Assembly: GCA_021014325.1 (NCBI GenBank) | Contig: CM037471.1 | Coordinates: 23,394,818-23,458,817 of the forward strand | Length of the DNA: 64,000 bases | From: Plazaster borealis | Lineage: Eukaryota > Echinodermata > Asteroidea > Forcipulatida > Labidiasteridae | Reading direction: 5' to 3' | Shown: positions 53,301 to 59,300 of the stretch, one piece after another | Numbering within the stretch: position 1 is the first letter of the stretch | How the letters are laid out: each line of letters begins with the position of its first letter | Position numbers and translations under genes: made by a program | Notes under the pieces: generated by a model | What the model saw: the letters and a program-made list of their open reading frames with translations, nothing else | The model's database searches: none | What the model was told of the DNA's origin: nothing

Positions 53301-56300
53301 ATTTATACCATCTCCCTGCCGGACGATGCCACAAACCTGCAAATCAACTTCACAGACTTCGACCTTGAGAAGGGGTGAGTTTCACGTAGAACCTTGAGAA
53401 GGGAAGTCTCCTCAGAAACAAAAGTAGAGATTGCATTATTATTTTTTTATTATTATATATTTCTGGTAATGAAACCAAGGATGTCTCATAAGTGAACTTA
53501 ATCACTGTAGCTCGCAAGCCTGAGGAAACCTGTATACAAGGGTGCTTGCAATGTGAACCAGAAACACTGGGGATAACCCCTACTCTTCCAAGATAAGTGT
53601 TCTGGGTTCTTTTACGTGCACTACCAATCCTAGTACACGGGACCTACGGCTTAATGTCCCATCCGAAGGACAAAGCAATTATGGTAAAGTATCTTGCTCA
53701 AGGATACATGTGTCATGACTGGGACTCGAACCCACACTCTGCTGATCAGAAACACCAGAGCTTGAGTCCGGTGCTCTTAACCGCTCGGCCATGACACGCA
53801 TTATGTCGTGTTACACATGTGAGGTATCGATGGGATTGTTTATGATGAAGTCATTGTCCCACCTAATTGGTCGATCGTGGATATGCGCATTCTACTGATT
53901 GATCAATCACATCCACTGCCTTAAATTTTGTCCATCCTGTTTGTAAGTGGTACGTTACTCCACAGTAAGCCACGCCCACTTCACACAAACTGGCTCCCAC
54001 GATCCCCCTAGGTGATGCATTGAGCTAGTTTTTCTTTAAGGATATATGTAGAAGAAAAAAAATATTTTCAGGACTTGATTTTTTGCATGTGTTTTGCAAA
54101 GACTGCGTTTTGTCAGAATTATCAATATCTGTCATAAGAAATGCCTTTCACTGTTGAAATGAGTGGTTTTTTGTAGAACTGAACACACATGTGTGCCATC
54201 TTTAGAGCGGGAAAAAAGCGAAAAGTGTTGCACAGGCAGCTGATGCAAGGGCATGTGACATAATGACTTTCAATAGGATAATATCTATTGTCTGATACCC
54301 AGTCTGTCTTTATCATAACATTGTGTCTGTGAAAAAACATTGTTTCTCGCGAGCGTGAAATTGTCAAAACCTTGTATTTTACTTAAATTAGCCCGGATGT
54401 ACACACAAAGCAAGTACGCGCCAAGATACATCGTTTTTGCACGGAGCATTTTCGTGCGAGGTACGACGTTTTTTGCATAGTCGAGATACCACGTTTTTGC
54501 ACTGACACGACGATGAGGAATATGTATAAACATGGTAAATTCTTTGTATCCGAACTTCACTTACTTCGATACATATCTTGGTTTTTTGCATCCTTCAATG
54601 ATCTTAATTTGTGGGGGTTTTTGTGGGGTATTTGCAGTCAAGACTTCTTGATGATTGGTGCTGGTTTGAAGCCCGATGTTGACACTCTGTATACTTTCAC
54701 CGGGAGCTTGCTGCCCAATTCCATCTCTATCGACTCGAGCCAAGCGTGGATTCGTTTATTCTCCGATGAGTCAAATGAAAACTCTGGATTCCAACTGATG
54801 TACTCAGCCACCCAAGGTAAAAAAAAACACAGCGTTCACGGCGGTTGCTGTAAAACTCAAGATTTGACCAAGCTTTTAAGCAGAAATATTTGCCTAACTT
54901 CTTTGTTTTCAGAGCAAACATTAGCAGGCTACCAGTCACAAACAATAGACAGAACATGGATATCTGTGTCCAATTTCATGGCACTGCTTACCATGGAATT
55001 CTGCGCTTACGCCCTGCTACGGCCCATACAAGAACGCGCTTTACAGGGTGCCGTAAGTACCGATTTAGTTGGTAAGCAGTGCCATGAATTGTTGCCCTTG
55101 TTGGTGTAACCTGTTGCCGCTAACAAGATTTTTCTGTGCTTAGCAAATTGAATGCCTTCTAGCTTTACAAACTTTGGCTCTGGTCTCAAAACCCACTTCT
55201 GTTGGTCTTGGTCTCAAGAATGGGATATCCCTAAATGAACTTTTTAGTTACAAGTGTGTTCATTTCTTTTATGGAAAGAATAGCATTGCAATTACTTTTG
55301 CAATGCGTAAACCGATTGTTTATTTGTTGTTGCGCTAACTGTTTATTTGTCATTTCTTATTTTCAGTGGATCTGTCGGGCGAGGTTATTGGCAGTGTTTC
55401 TATAGTCCTCATTGGTCAGAAGTTTAGCTCGGTAAGCTATTTTAGTTCTTATTTTAATCAATAACAAAGACGGGGGAATAAAGACAAGAAAAGAAATAAA
55501 AACAGACAAGAGTGGGAAGCTATGATTCTTTTGGGGAAAACTTCAATTAAGGATCAGGATTGTATATTATAATGCCATTTCAACTTTAAATCTTAGGGAT
55601 CATATTAGAGAATTATGTGTTAGGGAATAGTTAAGAAAACATGCAATCGTTGAAATGTTCATACTAAACAAATATATACCCACCTGTCATTTCAACAAGC
55701 CAAGATAAATGTACGTACAACAAAAAATCAAGAATGAAGAACAAATACTGCACAAAACCAAAATGACCTGGATATAAATGCAAAGTGTGGTAATGGCCTC
55801 ACTGGGCTTATGTTTTGACCCTAGTAGCAGAGCTTATCTCAAAGACTTGACTGAGATTTGAGGTTCAAACAGTGTAGATGAGCTGCCAGAGCTGCTGTAC
55901 TAACGATCGTTGTTGTTTTTGTTTGTAGTTTGACGAGAACATGCAGATCGACTTTGCTATCAGTGTTGCCAGTCAACTAAATGTCTACTGCAGTGAGGCT
56001 ACGGACAACTGTTTGGCTGGCCCCAGTGCTATCTTTAGGTAACTGCCCCCCCCCCCCCCACCTCCAAAAAAATCAAAACATAACAATAACAATAAAATAA
56101 TAATAATAATAATAATAAATAATAAATAATAAATAATAAATAATAATAAAATAAAATAAAATAAAATAAAATAAAATAAATGCAAATAAAAAATGGAAAA
56201 ATAAAAATAATATAGATATAGATACACTTTTTTTTAAAAGAAGAACTTCTATCATCAATAAATTAAAACAATTAATTAAAACAAAAACAGAGTGAAAAAT

Positions 56301-59300
56301 AACACAAATATGTAGTAACACATTCATGGCCATTATCAAAGCTCTCATTGTTCTTTATTAATAATTTATTGAGACCCATAAAGTACCTTGAAAGTGACTA
56401 AGAAAACAACCAATTTCTTTTTCAATATTAATTTTATTCATCTATGAATTTTTTATCTCCATCATTATTAACTGCTGTTGTACGATCTCCTTTAAAAAAC
56501 TTGCCTCAAATAATGATTGGTGAAAACAAGTTTGTCTTTTTTGTGACCTTTGACACAGCTTCCGAGATGTCCAATACACCAGCCTGCAGGATGCCGTTGA
56601 TGGCTTGCAAGTCACATTTTGGGTCAGCGACCCGAGTGACGTCACCCGCCAGCAAGCTGGACTGACCTCCGTGCAGCTGCAGGCCATGTTAGACGCCAAG
56701 AAGGATGCCTTGCAAAATAGTACGTTGTACCTCTTCTACAATTTTATAAATGCTCCATTTTGTTTTTAAAGCTGTGGGCTACAACCCAAAAGTGGGTTGC
56801 AAAAAAAAAAAAATCCGGTGGGACGCCAAACTTTTGTCAGAAGCATTAAAATTAACGGTAACACTTTTGATCATTCCGTCAATAAAGATTGCCTCACAAG
56901 TTGATCGAAGTTGGCTAGAGTCTGATTGGCCTGTGATTTTATTGTATCACCTTTGCAATGGGGGAGGGGGGATGGTTCAAGTGGATGGTGATTGGTGGGT
57001 GGGTGTGTGTCAGTCAAATGCCGGAAATTTCCATTGGGTCGCCGGCCTAAGTAACAAGGCAAATCAATTTTGTCAATGCAAAAATGTTATTTCTCCCAAA
57101 ACAAAAGCCTTAATGGGACACTACTACTTTTTAAAAAATTTTTTTTTTAATGAGATATCGCCCAACTCACAAGGCCAGATGGCCACTTCGAGGTGAGGGC
57201 TACACTTAACCGATTTGGGCTGTTGACCCAAATCAACTGTCACCAGGGGCATGTTGCCACCTACTCCTGGGGCTGGGGTTGCCCCCTTTACAGTCCGTAA
57301 GGATGTAGGCATGGGTATCATCCACTAGGAGCCTGGCTGGTAGAGCAGAATGCACTACCTTCCCAAAAGTGCACCGACCCGGTGGTGCCGAGACACACCA
57401 TATACACAGTACATGGACGGGTACGGAATATAACCTGTTATTTCTGGTTCATAGCTAATTATATTTCCAATTTCGAATACACTGGGTCCGAGCTCATGGT
57501 AATCAATTTATCTATTTCCCCAGATGGCCAGTTCGACTACATCAGCAGTGAGAGTGAACCAAACCCGTTGGATGAGCCGTGGGTCATTGCCCTCTTGGCA
57601 GCCCTTGGGTTCCTGGTTCTACTTCTGCTGGGTGTGATTGGAAATGATCTGGCAAAGAGGAGGTGAGTCTGGTACCCCAAAATATTTTCTCTTAGCAAAC
57701 AACATTTCCGGACGCAGGGCTCGAATTTTACACTGGACCGCAGGCCCGAGGCCAGTGATTTTAACATTGGGCCAGTATTCTCACGACTGAACAAGTCCGG
57801 AGGTCTTGTGTTGTTCATTTGAATAATAACACCTCACCATGTAATATCCCTCAACAACAAAAAAAGGATGTTCAAATGTTAACTTTTGAGTCTGGTAACT
57901 ATCTTTCAATTCTGTTGACTATCGAAATATAGCGGTACTTGCCTCTCGATAAATATTAGAAAAACCTTCTTTTAGTGCTTGTTCAAATAAAAAACAGTGT
58001 TCATGATAAACTTTAAAGAAAGTTCTTTCTTTTTAAAATTTTAGTCTTGTAAAATAAATTCTGGTCTGGTAACAATTTTGAGCTGCAAGCCCTGCAGTAT
58101 TTTGGAATTTTACCCCAAATTCGAGGCCTGCCTGACGTCATGTAAAAAATAACTGAGTGAAAATATCTGCATACTGTCAATGTCATTTCACATGAATATA
58201 ATGTATCCTATTTCATGTCAATCATCCAGTTAAAAATAGCTCTAACTTCATTCCTCATCAACAACAAAAATCAAGAAAATTATTTAAATCTAAAAATGAT
58301 TTAAAAAAAAAAATTTGTTTTGAATTGTAGGAGAAAACCAACTGACTTTGGATCGGATTCGCTGAGCCAGGATCTCGAATTGGAATCTCAAAGCAGTAAG
58401 TACATTTAGAATTTATATTCGTTTTTCGCACGACATGCTCAAGCACATCTAGCACGCTCGATTACGCTCGAAACCTTTAAACAAGGGTGCTTGCTATGTG
58501 AACCAGAAACACTGGGGTTAACCCCTATTCTTCCATGATAAGTGTTCTGGGTTCTTTTACGTGCACTACCAATCCTAGTACACGGGACCTACGGCTTAAT
58601 GTCCCATCCGAAGGACAAAGCAATTATGGTAAAGCATCTTGCTCAAGGACATAAGTGTCATGACTGGGACTCGAACCCACACTCTGCTGATCAGGAACAC
58701 CAGAGCTTGAGTCTGGTGCTCTTAACCGCTTGGCCACAACACGCCATAATGAAGTCAAAAACCTTATGGATGTAAACGTTTTGCTCAAGCTGTTATTTTT
58801 GTTTTTTCTCCAATCTTAGATTTTGTCGACACCGATGATGAAGAGCTTTTTGCTAATGGGGACGATGAACCAGTAACCTTGAGGTATTGAATCCTTATAG
58901 ATTCATCTAATTTTGCATGTTGTGTCTTTGTTGGCAGATGCAGTTCATGTATGATAATTTTCTATTCAAAATTCCTAACTCAAGCAAACCTAAAAACTTA
59001 AATTCAATTCAATTCAATTCAATTTAAAAAAAAAGAAGTAAAAAGTGGAATTTGTTTTCCCGGTGTGCACTAAAAAATATACAAATATAGCTTTCGAGAA
59101 AGACTCTGCTAGGGTCGAAACATCAGGCCATTAACTATTTTTTGCTAAAAATATACAAGTTTAATACTGACTAAAAGATAAATCAATCACCTTCTTTTTT
59201 CCCATTTTTTTCATTTATTTGGTTATATTTTGCGTCTGATCAAAAATTGTTTCTTTGTTTAGGAAAGGTCTTATGTGTAATGTGCATTCTTGCACAACCC

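Noticed and set aside
53710..53797. Functional tRNA-Leu gene
   Set aside because: The same head is attached to the same SINE body at three other places in the window, so it is annotated as a SINE.
54513..55109. 198-residue open frame on the plus strand
   Set aside because: It overlaps exon 52 and merely reads through the acceptor at 54638 and the donor at 54816 into repeat sequence; only 54638-54816 is coding.
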